Source: Ruminococcus sp. (lineage in GTDB: Bacteria; Bacillota; Clostridia; Oscillospirales; Acutalibacteraceae). Taken from it: DNA of 64,000 bases. The position numbers and the translations under genes are program-made. The stretch's first letter is position 1; each line of letters opens with the position of its first letter. The notes below the pieces were generated by a model, which saw nothing but the letters and a program-made list of their open reading frames with translations, searched no databases and had not been told where the DNA came from. The stretch is from contig JAFRDE010000041.1 of the NCBI GenBank assembly GCA_017403985.1, forward strand, positions 18,273-82,272. The letters run 5' to 3'. Shown one piece after another: positions 34,506-43,387 of this stretch.

Positions 34506-35159
34506 TTACGTACCTTCTACCGCTTCGGTGACGATTTCCTCGACCGTTCCGGTCACGGTACCGTCGTCGGATGATTCGGTCGATTCGGTTTCTTTTTCGC
34601 CGTCGTTCTCAAAGATACTGAGCTGTTTGCCTCTGCCGCCCTTGTCCTCATCCTTCGGGATGGGAGGCAGCTCGTCCAGCGAACGGATGGAAAAACAGCG
34701 CAGGAAATGGTCGGTGGTGCCGTACAGCAGCGGTCTGCCGGGCAGCTCCAGACGTCCCTTTTCCTCAATCAGACCCTTCGTCGTCAGGGAACCGATGACG
34801 CCGGAGCAATCCACGCCTCTGACCTGTTCGACAAAGCTCTTGGTAACGGGCTGGTTATAGGCGATAACGGCAAGCACCTCCATCGCCGCCTGTGACAGCG
34901 GGATGTTGCGCCTGAGATCCATTGCCTTACGCACCTGCGGCGCGTATTCTTTGACGGATACCATCTGGAAACTGTTATTCAGACGGATAATCGTGATGCC
35001 GCGGTCCATTTCGGCGTATTCATCCATCAGGATGTTCAGCTGTGTTTCCACGGCGCTTTCGGGTAATTTCAAGGTTTCAGCCAATCTTTTGATATCTACG
35101 GGATCGCCCGCCGCAAAAAGTATTGCCTCTATCGAGGACCGATATTCTTTTTCTGTCAA
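34506..35159 (-). CDS. scpB: Chromosome segregation and condensation protein ScpB
   Basis: 217 residues. Kleisin-associated winged-helix protein of the Smc-ScpAB condensin. It has YRSSIEAILFAAGDPVD, ITIIRLNNSFQMVSV, SQAAMEVLAVIAYNQPVTK and VDCSGVIGSLTTKGLIEEKG, all characteristic. The C-terminus has an acidic Ser/Thr-rich tail. It follows scpA across a gap holding a family A repeat. smc is not in this window. Confidence 0.95.
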   Translation of the reverse strand: MTEKEYRSSIEAILFAAGDPVDIKRLAETLKLPESAVETQLNILMDEYAEMDRGITIIRLNNSFQMVSVKEYAPQVRKAMDLRRNIPLSQAAMEVLAVIAYNQPVTKSFVEQVRGVDCSGVIGSLTTKGLIEEKGRLELPGRPLLYGTTDHFLRCFSIRSLDELPPIPKDEDKGGRGKQLSIFENDGEKETESTESSDDGTVTGTVEEIVTEAVEGT

Positions 35160-35213
35160 AGCAACCCCTCCAAATAATTGAATATAGTTTCTCGCTTTAC
35201 TCGATCAAATCAT

Positions 35214-35260
35214 ACAATCCCTCAGTCACTCCGTGACAGCTCCCTTTACCAAAGGGAGCC
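35214..35260. repeat. Dispersed hairpin repeat family A, copy 3
   Basis: ACAATCCCTCAGTCACTCC..GTGACAGCTCCCTTT..AAAGGGAGCC in the gap between scpA and scpB, same orientation as the copy near 6201. Confidence 0.88.
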
Positions 35261-35269
35261 TATGGGATA

Positions 35270-36043
35270 TCATTTTTCTATCATGCTGACGGTAGCGCTG
35301 TCGCCCTCGCCCTCGATGCGGATGCGCTTGCCTTTGACAAGCTCCAGCACCGCCAAAAAGGTGGCGACAAGCTCGCTTCTGCCGTTGCTGGAAACGAACA
35401 ACTCGCGGTAAGTCACGGTCCTGCCGTGCCACAGGCGGCGCATCACATGAATGATACGCGACGACACGGACACGATCTTCCTGCTGACGATGCCCTCAAA
35501 GGCGGAGCGGTCAGGCGGGAGTCGGCGCTGACCGCGTCCGACAGCACTGACATACGCCGCGGAAATATCCATAGGATCGTGGATACGGTTATAGGTCAGA
35601 TCGAAGTCGACCTCGGACGGCTCCTTGGTAAAGGTGTCGAAGTCGACCATCGGCGCGAGCATCCGCGCGATCTCACGGCACTGCTGATACTCGATCAGCT
35701 GTCCGGTCAGCTCTTTCTTCAGATCCTCCGCCTCGTCCTCGTACTTCGGCAGAAGCATCGCGGACTTGATATACACCAGCCGCGAAGCCATCTCGAGGAA
35801 CTCGGACGCGATATCCATCTCATTCTCGCGCATGAGCTCGATCTGTTCCATATACTGCTCAAGGAGCTCAGCGATCGGGATATCGTAGATATCGATCTTA
35901 TTCTTGATGACCAGCGTCAACAGCAGGTCGAGCGGTCCTTCGAAAACGTCGAAATGATAGGTGAACTGCTGTTCGCCGACCTGTATCGTTGCCGCGTCGG
36001 AGGGCAGTATGGTGATCTGACTATTCTGTTGTTCAGGCATCAT
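35270..36043 (-). CDS. scpA: Segregation and condensation protein ScpA
   Basis: 257 residues, the kleisin subunit that bridges Smc heads. FDVFEGPLDLLLTLV..KIDIYDIPIAELLEQY at the N-terminal domain and FLEMASRLVYIKSAMLLP are family hallmarks; the C-terminal winged helix includes VTYRELF and VATFLAVLELVKGKRI. GGAGGG precedes the ATG. In an operon between the M50 protease and scpB. Confidence 0.95.
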   Translation of the reverse strand: MMPEQQNSQITILPSDAATIQVGEQQFTYHFDVFEGPLDLLLTLVIKNKIDIYDIPIAELLEQYMEQIELMRENEMDIASEFLEMASRLVYIKSAMLLPKYEDEAEDLKKELTGQLIEYQQCREIARMLAPMVDFDTFTKEPSEVDFDLTYNRIHDPMDISAAYVSAVGRGQRRLPPDRSAFEGIVSRKIVSVSSRIIHVMRRLWHGRTVTYRELFVSSNGRSELVATFLAVLELVKGKRIRIEGEGDSATVSMIEK

Positions 36044-36056
36044 AAACCCTCCTTTT

Positions 36057-36090
36057 TAGTGATCAGTGACCAGTGGTTAGTGATCAGTAA
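36057..36090. repeat. Family D repeat
   Basis: AGTGATCAGTGACCAGTGG..AGTGATCAGT between the M50 protease stop and the scpA SD. Confidence 0.75.
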
Positions 36091-36099
36091 GATGCACTA

Positions 36100-36786
36100 T
36101 TATTTAAAGAAAGAGAACGGCAGCGCGGTGAGCCAGTTCACGAACTTCAGCACATAACCGCTCAAAAAGCTCAGCGGTATGCTCAGCACGCCCAGCCACA
36201 GCATGGCGATCAGGATGATGGAAATGATCTGCTGATACTTATAGAACCACATGACCGCTTTATCCGGCAGGAAGATGAACAGGATCTTGGAGCCGTCGAG
36301 CGGCGGGATCGGGAGCAGGTTGAAAACAGCTAAGCTGACGTTGATCGACACATAATAGGATAAGAACAGATAAACGTAGTAGCCGAATCCCTGTCCCGCG
36401 AAGAATGACGGCGCAAAGGTCGCGATAGCCTGAAAGATCAGTCCGCCCGCGATGGCGGCGACGATATTGGCGACGGGTCCCATCAGCGCGACGATGCCCA
36501 TATAGAGCTTGGGCTTTTTGAAGTTGCGCGCGTCGACGGGAACGGGCTTTGCCCAGCCGAAGCCGAACAGCAGCAGCGCCAAAGCGCCGAACGGATCGAC
36601 GTGCGCCAGCGGGTTCAGCGTCAGTCTGCCGCGGTATTGGATGGACGTATCGCCCAACTTGTACGCGGTAAAGGCGTGCGCCCATTCATGGAACGGCAAT
36701 ATGATAAAGATGATCAGCAGGATCGCGAACACTTCGGCGAGCGCCGAATAAAAATCGAGCTTGCCCGATAATAACGAAATCAACAT
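36100..36786 (-). CDS. Site-2 protease family (M50) membrane metalloprotease
   Basis: 228 residues, about five to six hydrophobic segments. The zinc motif HEWAH lies at residues 33-37 in a transmembrane helix; the second ligand motif NLLPIPPLDG lies at 156-165 with D164. It lacks a PDZ domain, as in the compact SREBP-cleavage-type M50B group. ATG at 36786 has GGTGAT upstream. First gene of the scpAB operon; neighbours give no substrate. Confidence 0.9.
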   Translation of the reverse strand: MLISLLSGKLDFYSALAEVFAILLIIFIILPFHEWAHAFTAYKLGDTSIQYRGRLTLNPLAHVDPFGALALLLFGFGWAKPVPVDARNFKKPKLYMGIVALMGPVANIVAAIAGGLIFQAIATFAPSFFAGQGFGYYVYLFLSYYVSINVSLAVFNLLPIPPLDGSKILFIFLPDKAVMWFYKYQQIISIILIAMLWLGVLSIPLSFLSGYVLKFVNWLTALPFSFFK

Positions 36787-36849
36787 AATATCACCCGAAA
36801 GACGGTTATCAGGTCGGATAACCGTAATTGACATATCAATACAGAGTAT

Positions 36850-36878
36850 AGTATACTATAAACCGTCAAAAATAGCAA
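36850..36878 (-). promoter_or_regulatory. Promoter of the M50-scpAB operon
   Basis: TTGCTA, 17 bases, TATACT on the minus strand. The -10 lies in a palindromic TAGTATACTA. Confidence 0.55.
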
Positions 36879-36912
36879 GTTGAAAAAGATGAAATAAATT
36901 TTGCAAAAACTA

Positions 36913-36941
36913 TTGATTTTTTGATAAGATTCTGCTATTAT
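36913..36941 (+). promoter_or_regulatory. Promoter of rpmB
   Basis: TTGATT, 17 bases, TATTAT, giving a leader of about 40 bases before the ribosomal protein gene. Confidence 0.55.
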
Positions 36942-36987
36942 ATACGAGTTAATGCATGTATTAATTTTTCAAAGGAGGTGTACAAGC

Positions 36988-37176
36988 ATGGCAAAATGTG
37001 ATTTTTGCGGCAAGGATGTTAAATTCGGCATCAAGGTCTCTCACTCACACAGACGTTCCAACAGAACATTCAAGCCTAACGTTCAGAGAGTAAAGGCTAT
37101 TGTTGACGGCACTCCTAAACGAGTACACGCTTGCACCCGTTGCTTACGTTCAGGTAAGGTAACAAGAGCGGTATAA
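36988..37176 (+). CDS. rpmB: 50S ribosomal protein L28
   Basis: 62 residues. MAKCDFCGKD, then VSHSHRRSNRTFKPNVQRV and CTRCLRSGKV match L28; the two CxxC pairs mark the zinc-binding (C+) form. AAAGGAGG lies 9 bases upstream of the ATG. Followed by two stacked terminators. Confidence 0.97.
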   Translation: MAKCDFCGKDVKFGIKVSHSHRRSNRTFKPNVQRVKAIVDGTPKRVHACTRCLRSGKVTRAV

Positions 37177-37190
37177 TCAACAGCAAACGA

Positions 37191-37210
37191 CCCCCGAGGA
37201 AACTCGGGGG
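37191..37210 (+). terminator. Terminator 1 of rpmB
   Basis: CCCCCGAG / CTCGGGGG with a GAAA loop, then TTTATTGTTT. Confidence 0.92.
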
Positions 37211-37231
37211 TTTATTGTTTGATATGACTGA

Positions 37232-37255
37232 GGGCGGCAAATTTCCGTGCCGCCC
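37232..37255 (+). terminator. Terminator 2 downstream of rpmB
   Basis: GGGCGGCA / TGCCGCCC with an 8-base loop followed by TTTTTT. Confidence 0.9.
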
Positions 37256-37302
37256 TTTTTTACTTCTATTCCCTATTCAACGATATCTGATAAACTTCTT
37301 TG

Positions 37303-37341
37303 GTTGAGATTGCCACAGGGCTAAAGCCATTCGCAATGACA
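37303..37341. repeat. Solo end of family B repeat
   Basis: GGTTGAGATTGCCACAGGGC..TCGCAATGACA, starting 8 bases beyond the stop codon of the dockerin protein at 37350. Confidence 0.8.
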
Positions 37342-37349
37342 ATTTATAA

Positions 37350-40124
37350 TCAATCCGTCCACAGCGATTTCTGCTCGTTGGCGTGCTGGAAGATCGCTTT
37401 CGCGTCGGCGGAATTGATTTTGTTCTTCGGACTCGCGACGTCAGCGCATTTCTTTTTGTACTCATCAGTAATGAGCTTCTGCTCGTTGCCATGCTGGAAC
37501 GCAGCCTTTGCGTCGGCGGCATTGACCTTGCCGTTATTATCGGCGTCACCGATCGGACAGATCTTGACGTCCTGTGTCGTGTTGCCGGATATGGTGACGT
37601 TATAGTCCCGAGCAACGTGATTTTTCTTACTCACGCGCAGAGTGTAGCCGCCGGATGCGATGTTGACGAGGGTATAGTTCACGTTGTTGCCCTTTACGCT
37701 CGTGCTGTACTTGACGCTGCCGCTCTGCAGCAGTTCAACCGTAATGTTGCCGTTAGTGTCCAAAAAGCTCGTGATACTGCCGCTGAGCGTATACTTCTGC
37801 GAAGGAGGCTCCGCGGTCGCAGGGAAAGTATACTCGATATAACGGTGAGCGGAATTGGAAGCCGCGACTTTGACCGTACCGGTCTTGCCGTTGACGGTGC
37901 CGGTCACATTATCAGTAAACTCACAGAATTCATCGGCAGGCTTGAGCAAGACATAGACCGTATACTGTTTTCCGGCTTTGAAGTTACCGGATGAACCGTC
38001 TGTCGGTATGTAAAAGTTATCGTCGTACCCCCACTCTACGCCGTTTTTCCACATGATATTATTGGTTTCGGTTTTGACCACATAACCCGACCCGGACGGA
38101 ACCGTCGCGCTGAATACCGGCGCCTGTCCCGCAACGGGCGCCGTGACGGACACGGCGACATTACTCACGATCGTGCGGCTCTTACAGGTATAGGTATACT
38201 CGACCCATACCATATCGCTGTCGACACGGCCGACAGACCCCGCGTGACCGTTGAGTGTACCGGTCAGACCTGAGGTCACGAATCTGTAAACATTGCTGGT
38301 GCGCGACAGATAGACACGCACCGTATAACGCTTGCCGGATTCAAAACGCTCCGAGGACTCCATTGACCTTGCTGCGCTTTCGTTGCGCCAATGGATACCG
38401 TACTTCGTCGTTGAACCCACATTGTAAGAGGTATTGACCACATAGCCCTTCCCCCCGGGAGTGGTTGCGTAATAGGCAGGCTGCGTATCGGGAAGCGGCA
38501 CAAAAACGTCGGCAACATTGACGGAGTCGATGTAGGTAGGATACTTCGCGGTAAAGGTGTAGGAAAGTCCGATGTTGGGCGTCGAACCGCTGTAGTGTGT
38601 AACCGCAGCGCTGTTTCCGTTGATTGTTCCGGTTACGTTCGGGTGAAAAGTATAATCATCGGTGTTTGTGACGATCAGAGAGATCTTGACGCTGTAGCGT
38701 TTGCCTATGACGAACTTATCGGATTCGGTCATGACTTTTCCGTCCGTCTCATTCTTCCAGATCATACCTTTGATCCAGTTTCCGCTCGTCAGCGGTTCGA
38801 TCCGAAAGACCGAGCCGGTGGGTAACGATGCGGAAAAGACAGGGCTCTGGCCGTCGATCGGCTCGTTCACTTCAGTAACCTTTACAATGGATATACCGTA
38901 AACAGCGGTGAATTCATACTCTACGGTGAGGTAGCCGGATCTATCATAACCGTACATTCCATAAACACCGGCGGTTTTGCCGTTGACTTTCCCGGTAACG
39001 CCGGATTCCGGAAACTCATATCCTGAATTCGCTTTCACAAGAACAGAGACACGGTATTTATGATCTTTGATGAATTTAACGGTACCGCTTGTCGCAACAA
39101 CAGAACCCGCTGTCATATCGTACCATTCCACACCGTTTTTATAATAAGATGTATTTAATGACGTATCAACGTCGTACCCTGAAGCGGATTCGGTCGCCGT
39201 AAAGGACGGAGCCTCGGCGGCAAGGGGAGCGGTCACAGTGACAGAGATCGAATTGATCTTCTCATTCTCACAGGTAAATTGGTATTTCAGACTGATATTT
39301 CGGTCGGCGTTATCGGGATCGCTAAAATCCCCGACGGTCGCGGTACTGCTGTTGATCTTACCGGTGATGGAAGAGGTCGTCTTATAGAACGAATAACCTG
39401 TTTTCGGCACCAGAGAAACCGTGACGGTATATTGATGTCCGCTGACAAATTTGACCGGATCGGAAGCATTGATAGAGGATCCGGCGGTATCATCGTACCA
39501 GCGTACGCCGTCCTTATAAGAAACACCGTCATAATCCTCCACTTCATATCCCGCGTTAGTATCGGGTATCCACGCGGAATAAGACGGATACTCGCCGGGA
39601 ACGGGTCTCGCAATGCTCGCCTGCACCGACTTCAACCCGGTATCGGCAATTTTGGTAAAGGTCTTAATTACCTGAATACGGTAGGACGGAGAATAACCGG
39701 AAACGGAATATGCCGAGGCTGAGCTGCCGTTGACCTTAACGGTCACACCGGGAGAGGAACCGGATGTCTCAAACTGATAACCGCTGCTCGGTACAAGCTC
39801 CAGCGTGAGCGTATAGTTGAAGCCCGCACGGAAAATGTCCTTAGAAGCGTCCATCGCAACGGAGGATCCTGTTTCCCAAGAAGACCACCTCACAGACACG
39901 ATAGAGTAGGTATTATTACCGGGACTCACGTTAAAATCAGGATGTTTGCCGGCATAAGGCGCCGTCGCTACGATATTGACGGTGCTGATCGTTGTCGCGC
40001 CGGTATCGGCAGCGTCGGCTTCAGCGGCGGTATCCGCAACGTCCGCTTCAAGGGCAAATGCAGAAGTCGGTAACGCGCATATCAGCATAAAAAACGCTAA
40101 TAGGACGGATATGGTTCGTTTCAT
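37350..40124 (-). CDS. Large secreted repeat protein with C-terminal dockerin
   Basis: 924 residues. A signal peptide (about 1-25) is followed by six related beta-rich modules of about 105-125 residues. Each opens with a VxVTAPxAGxxPxF-like stretch, has a KNGVxW-like middle and GKxYTVxVxL, and ends VTGTVNGxxAxV..YTF. Then comes a carboxypeptidase-regulatory-like beta domain (KYTLSGSITSFLDTNGNITV), then a dockerin (GDADNNGKVNAADAKAAFQH and a weaker second repeat with NKINSADAKAIFQH). No catalytic domain is seen. The start is ATG at 40124, where AAGGAGG is 7 bases away; ATG 40130 is too close to it. Role: probably an adhesive or structural part of a cohesin-dockerin assembly. Confidence 0.82.
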   Translation of the reverse strand: MKRTISVLLAFFMLICALPTSAFALEADVADTAAEADAADTGATTISTVNIVATAPYAGKHPDFNVSPGNNTYSIVSVRWSSWETGSSVAMDASKDIFRAGFNYTLTLELVPSSGYQFETSGSSPGVTVKVNGSSASAYSVSGYSPSYRIQVIKTFTKIADTGLKSVQASIARPVPGEYPSYSAWIPDTNAGYEVEDYDGVSYKDGVRWYDDTAGSSINASDPVKFVSGHQYTVTVSLVPKTGYSFYKTTSSITGKINSSTATVGDFSDPDNADRNISLKYQFTCENEKINSISVTVTAPLAAEAPSFTATESASGYDVDTSLNTSYYKNGVEWYDMTAGSVVATSGTVKFIKDHKYRVSVLVKANSGYEFPESGVTGKVNGKTAGVYGMYGYDRSGYLTVEYEFTAVYGISIVKVTEVNEPIDGQSPVFSASLPTGSVFRIEPLTSGNWIKGMIWKNETDGKVMTESDKFVIGKRYSVKISLIVTNTDDYTFHPNVTGTINGNSAAVTHYSGSTPNIGLSYTFTAKYPTYIDSVNVADVFVPLPDTQPAYYATTPGGKGYVVNTSYNVGSTTKYGIHWRNESAARSMESSERFESGKRYTVRVYLSRTSNVYRFVTSGLTGTLNGHAGSVGRVDSDMVWVEYTYTCKSRTIVSNVAVSVTAPVAGQAPVFSATVPSGSGYVVKTETNNIMWKNGVEWGYDDNFYIPTDGSSGNFKAGKQYTVYVLLKPADEFCEFTDNVTGTVNGKTGTVKVAASNSAHRYIEYTFPATAEPPSQKYTLSGSITSFLDTNGNITVELLQSGSVKYSTSVKGNNVNYTLVNIASGGYTLRVSKKNHVARDYNVTISGNTTQDVKICPIGDADNNGKVNAADAKAAFQHGNEQKLITDEYKKKCADVASPKNKINSADAKAIFQHANEQKSLWTD

Positions 40125-40283
40125 GATCATTCCTCCTTGATAAGATAATGATTCCCGCTACTTAAATTATATCATATATACAGCCGTGACACAATCCAAA
40201 AAACGAACGGTCAATTTAGTCATAATTCACAACAAAAAGGCTCCCTCTGTCAATGACAAAAGAAGCCAAAATAGAATATATGA

Positions 40284-42914
40284 TTATTTAAGCATTTCTT
40301 CTACGATACCCTTGACGGCATAGAGCGCCTCGTCGGCTTTGTTAACGTCTTTACCGCCTGCCATGGCGATATCGGGCTTGCCGCCGCCGTTGCCTCCGGC
40401 GATCTGTGCAACCGCGCGAACGATGTTGCCGGCTTTCAGACCCTTCTTGATCGCCGTCTTGGTGCAGAGACAGGAGAAAATCAGCTTGCCGTCCGTGACG
40501 GATGCGATTACCGCGACGCCGTCGTCAACGACCTCAGCGATATTCTCGCACATCTTACGCAGGGAATCGGCAGGCGTGCCGTTGAACATCGCGGTAATGA
40601 TCTTTGTACCGTTCACTTCCTCGGCGTTATCGAGGATAGCGCCGGTCTGATCTTTAGCGATCTCTGCCTTCAGCTTTTCGATCTCCCTTTCCGCTTCTTT
40701 CAGGCGGAGCATCATACGCGCGGAGCCCTGAACCAGCTCGAGCGGGTTATTGATATGCATAGCGCTTGCCGCCTTACCGATCATCATCACGGCTTCATTG
40801 ATGAATTTCATGAAGTTGTGACCGGTAACAGCCTCGATACGGCGTACGCCCGCCGCGACGGAACCCTCCTGTTTGATCTTGAACATGCCGACCTTTGCGG
40901 TGTTGTCCACATGCGTGCCGCCGCAGAATTCCTTGGAAAAATCACCGGCTTCCACGACACGGACAACGTCGCCGTACTTTTCGCCGAACAGCGCCATCGC
41001 GCCCTTCTTCTTCGCTTCATCGATCGACATTTCGGTGCAGGTGACGGGGATGCCTTCGAGGATGATATCGTTCACGCGCTTCTCGACGAGGATCAGTTCT
41101 TCGGCTGTCATCGCGGAGAAATGGGTGAAGTCAAAGCGGACGATGTCCTCGTTGACGAGCTGACCTGCCTGCTGAACGTGGGTACCGAGCACCTCTCTGA
41201 GAGCCGCCTGCAGCAGGTGAGCCGCGGTGTGGTTGCGCATGATATCCTGACGGCGCTCGATATCGATCGAAGCTGTAACGGTATCGCCTACCGCCAGCGT
41301 GCCGGTCGAGACCTCACACATATGCATGAATACGCCGGATGCGTCCTTCTTGACGTCGTCGACGTCGATCTTGCAGTCGCCGGCGTTCAGCTCGCCGGTA
41401 TCGGATATCTGACCGCCGCTCTCGGCATAGAAAGGCGTGCGGTCGAGGACGATGACGACTTGATCGCCCTCCTGCGCGCGGTCGACGCGCTCGCCGTCCT
41501 TGACGACAGCGAGAACCTTGCTCTCGCTCTCATAATCGGTATAGCCGATAAACTGTGTCGCGGCGATATCGTTCAGATCGATCGCATCGCTGACCCACGC
41601 GTCCGCGCCCGCATTCTTGCGCGCCTTGCGGGAGCGCTGCTTTTGCAGCATCATCAGCTCATGGAAGCGGTCTACGTCGACCTTGATGCCTCTCTCGGAG
41701 AGGATCTCGCGGGTCAGATCGATCGGGAAGCCAAAGGTATCATTGAGCTTGAAGGCATCCTCACCTGTGAGGATATCGACGTCCTTGTTCTCGATGATCT
41801 CTCTGAGCATCGCGAGACCCGCGTCGATGGTCTTGGCAAAGTTCTCTTCCTCGACCTGGATGAGCTTGATGATATAATCCTTCTTCTCGACTAATTCGGG
41901 ATAAGCGGAAGCGTTCTCCTTGATCACAGTATCACAGATCTGATACAAGAAGGGTTCCGTTCTGCCCAAAAGTCTGCCGTGGCGTGCCGCTCTGCGGAGC
42001 AGTCGGCGCAGGACATAGCCTCTGCCCTCGTTGGAAGGCATAACGCCATCGGCGATCATAAAGGTGGTGGAACGGATATGGTCGGTGATGACGCGCAGGG
42101 AGATATCCTTCTTGTCATCCTCGCCGTAAGTCACGCCCACGACCTGAGAGATGTGCTTCATGATATTCTGAACGGTATCGACGAGGAACAGGTTATCGAC
42201 GCCCTGCATCACGCAGGCAAGGCGCTCCAGACCCATACCGGTATCGATATTCTTCTTCGCAAGTTCGGTATAGTTGCCCTTGCCGTCGGATTCGAACTGA
42301 GAGAACACGAGGTTCCAGACCTCGACAAAACGGTCGCACTCGCAGCCGACATGGCAATCGGGCTTGCCGCAGCCCTTTTCGTCGCCGCGGTCAAAGTAGA
42401 TCTCGGAACAGGGGCCGCAGGGACCGGAGCCGTGCTCCCAGAAGTTGTCCTCCTTGCCCATGCGAACCATATGAGAGGGATCTACGCCGACTTCCTTTGT
42501 CCAGATATCATAGGCTTCGTCATCGTCCTGATAGATGGAAACATAGAGCTTGTCGATCGGCATCTCGAGCTCCTTGGTGAAGAACTCCCAAGCCCATGCG
42601 GTCGCTTCCTTCTTAAAGTAATCGCCGAAGGAGAAATTGCCCAGCATCTCAAAATAAGTGCCGTGACGCGCGGTGATGCCGACGCGCTCGATATCAGGGG
42701 TACGGATGCACTTCTGGCAGGTCGTCACGCGCTTGCGCGGCGGCGTTACCTCACCGGTGAAGTACTTCTTCATCGGCGCCATACCCGAATTGATCAGGAG
42801 CAGAGAGTTATCGTCCTTGGGGATAAGCGGAAAGCTCGGAAGACGCAGATGTCCCTTGCTCTCCATAAAGGATAAGAATCTTTCTCTGAGTTCATTCAAA
42901 CCCATATACTGCAT
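40284..42914 (-). CDS. alaS: Alanine-tRNA ligase
   Basis: 876 residues, full length. N-terminal class II core (ELRERFLSFMESKGHLRLPSF, TCQKCIRTPDIERVG, EVWNLVFSQFE), then the editing domain with NHTAAHLLQAAL and CGGTHVDNT zinc ligands, and a C-terminal C-Ala region with GGNGGGKPDIAMAGG. Charges and proofreads tRNA-Ala. Expression is controlled by a T-box leader; a 130-bp repeat element lies between the T-box and the gene. The SD is weak: AATGAGG-like bases precede the ATG. Confidence 0.98.
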   Translation of the reverse strand: MQYMGLNELRERFLSFMESKGHLRLPSFPLIPKDDNSLLLINSGMAPMKKYFTGEVTPPRKRVTTCQKCIRTPDIERVGITARHGTYFEMLGNFSFGDYFKKEATAWAWEFFTKELEMPIDKLYVSIYQDDDEAYDIWTKEVGVDPSHMVRMGKEDNFWEHGSGPCGPCSEIYFDRGDEKGCGKPDCHVGCECDRFVEVWNLVFSQFESDGKGNYTELAKKNIDTGMGLERLACVMQGVDNLFLVDTVQNIMKHISQVVGVTYGEDDKKDISLRVITDHIRSTTFMIADGVMPSNEGRGYVLRRLLRRAARHGRLLGRTEPFLYQICDTVIKENASAYPELVEKKDYIIKLIQVEEENFAKTIDAGLAMLREIIENKDVDILTGEDAFKLNDTFGFPIDLTREILSERGIKVDVDRFHELMMLQKQRSRKARKNAGADAWVSDAIDLNDIAATQFIGYTDYESESKVLAVVKDGERVDRAQEGDQVVIVLDRTPFYAESGGQISDTGELNAGDCKIDVDDVKKDASGVFMHMCEVSTGTLAVGDTVTASIDIERRQDIMRNHTAAHLLQAALREVLGTHVQQAGQLVNEDIVRFDFTHFSAMTAEELILVEKRVNDIILEGIPVTCTEMSIDEAKKKGAMALFGEKYGDVVRVVEAGDFSKEFCGGTHVDNTAKVGMFKIKQEGSVAAGVRRIEAVTGHNFMKFINEAVMMIGKAASAMHINNPLELVQGSARMMLRLKEAEREIEKLKAEIAKDQTGAILDNAEEVNGTKIITAMFNGTPADSLRKMCENIAEVVDDGVAVIASVTDGKLIFSCLCTKTAIKKGLKAGNIVRAVAQIAGGNGGGKPDIAMAGGKDVNKADEALYAVKGIVEEMLK

Positions 42915-42940
42915 TTTTCATTACCTCACTTCATTCTAAG

Positions 42941-43071
42941 TTGTCATTCCGAGGAGGGACGCAGTCCCGACGTGGGAATCCCCCTGCGGTTAAATACCGT
43001 TTCGTGCAGCAGAAAAGTCGGAGCACCGCTTTGTGGGATTGCCACGGCTCTGGAGAGCCTCGCAATGACAA
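42941..43071. mobile_element. MITE-like composite element, family B, copy 1
   Basis: About 131 bases bounded by TTGTCATTCCGAGG and CCTCGCAATGACAA (imperfect terminal inverted repeats). The inside carries GTGGGAATCCCC, a spacer with ACCGTTTCGTG and AGAAAAGT, and TTGTGGGATTGCC. A second copy with the same order and almost the same length is at 58609-58740. No transposase inside. It separates the alaS T-box from the alaS gene. Confidence 0.75.
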
Positions 43072-43088
43072 AAATCATCAAAAAATAA

Positions 43089-43299
43089 AGCCCGCCCCAT
43101 AACATGGGACAGGCTTGACCTGCGGTACCACCCAAATTGCCGTATCAATGATACGACCGCTCAGATCTCTTTAACGCAGAGTTACGCCGCGCTTTCACAC
43201 GGAGGCTCAGGGGTGGCTGCGTATACTTCCCGTAAGGTCTTTCACCGACCGACCTCTCTCTGCACCGGGGGGCGTAAACGCTCGTCCCATCACAGCCGA
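43089..43299 (-). promoter_or_regulatory. T-box riboswitch leader of alaS
   Basis: On the minus strand the leader has an AGAGAGAGGTCGG stem I region, the conserved T-box GGGTGGTACCGCAGG (43120-43134), and a terminator AGCCTGTCCCAT / ATGGGGCGGGCT followed by TTATTTTTT (43089-43117). Uncharged tRNA-Ala should favour the antiterminator and readthrough. A GCA/GCC alanine codon candidate lies in the stem I 3' side (TACGCAGCCACC). Specifier position is inferred. Confidence 0.92.
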
Positions 43300-43305
43300 A
43301 ATATA

Positions 43306-43334
43306 TTATAGTACGCTTAAAGTGTAAAGTCAAT
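43306..43334 (-). promoter_or_regulatory. Promoter of the alaS T-box leader
   Basis: TTGACT, 17 bases, TATAAT on the minus strand; transcription should start near 43299, the 5' end of the T-box. Confidence 0.8.
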
Positions 43335-43387
43335 ATCGCGATTGATGAAAAGAACGCTTTTCATCAGCATTATTCTGTCAATAATCG

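Noticed and set aside
40755-42875. Long plus-strand frames opposite alaS
   Set aside because: Shadows of a well-supported minus-strand synthetase gene.
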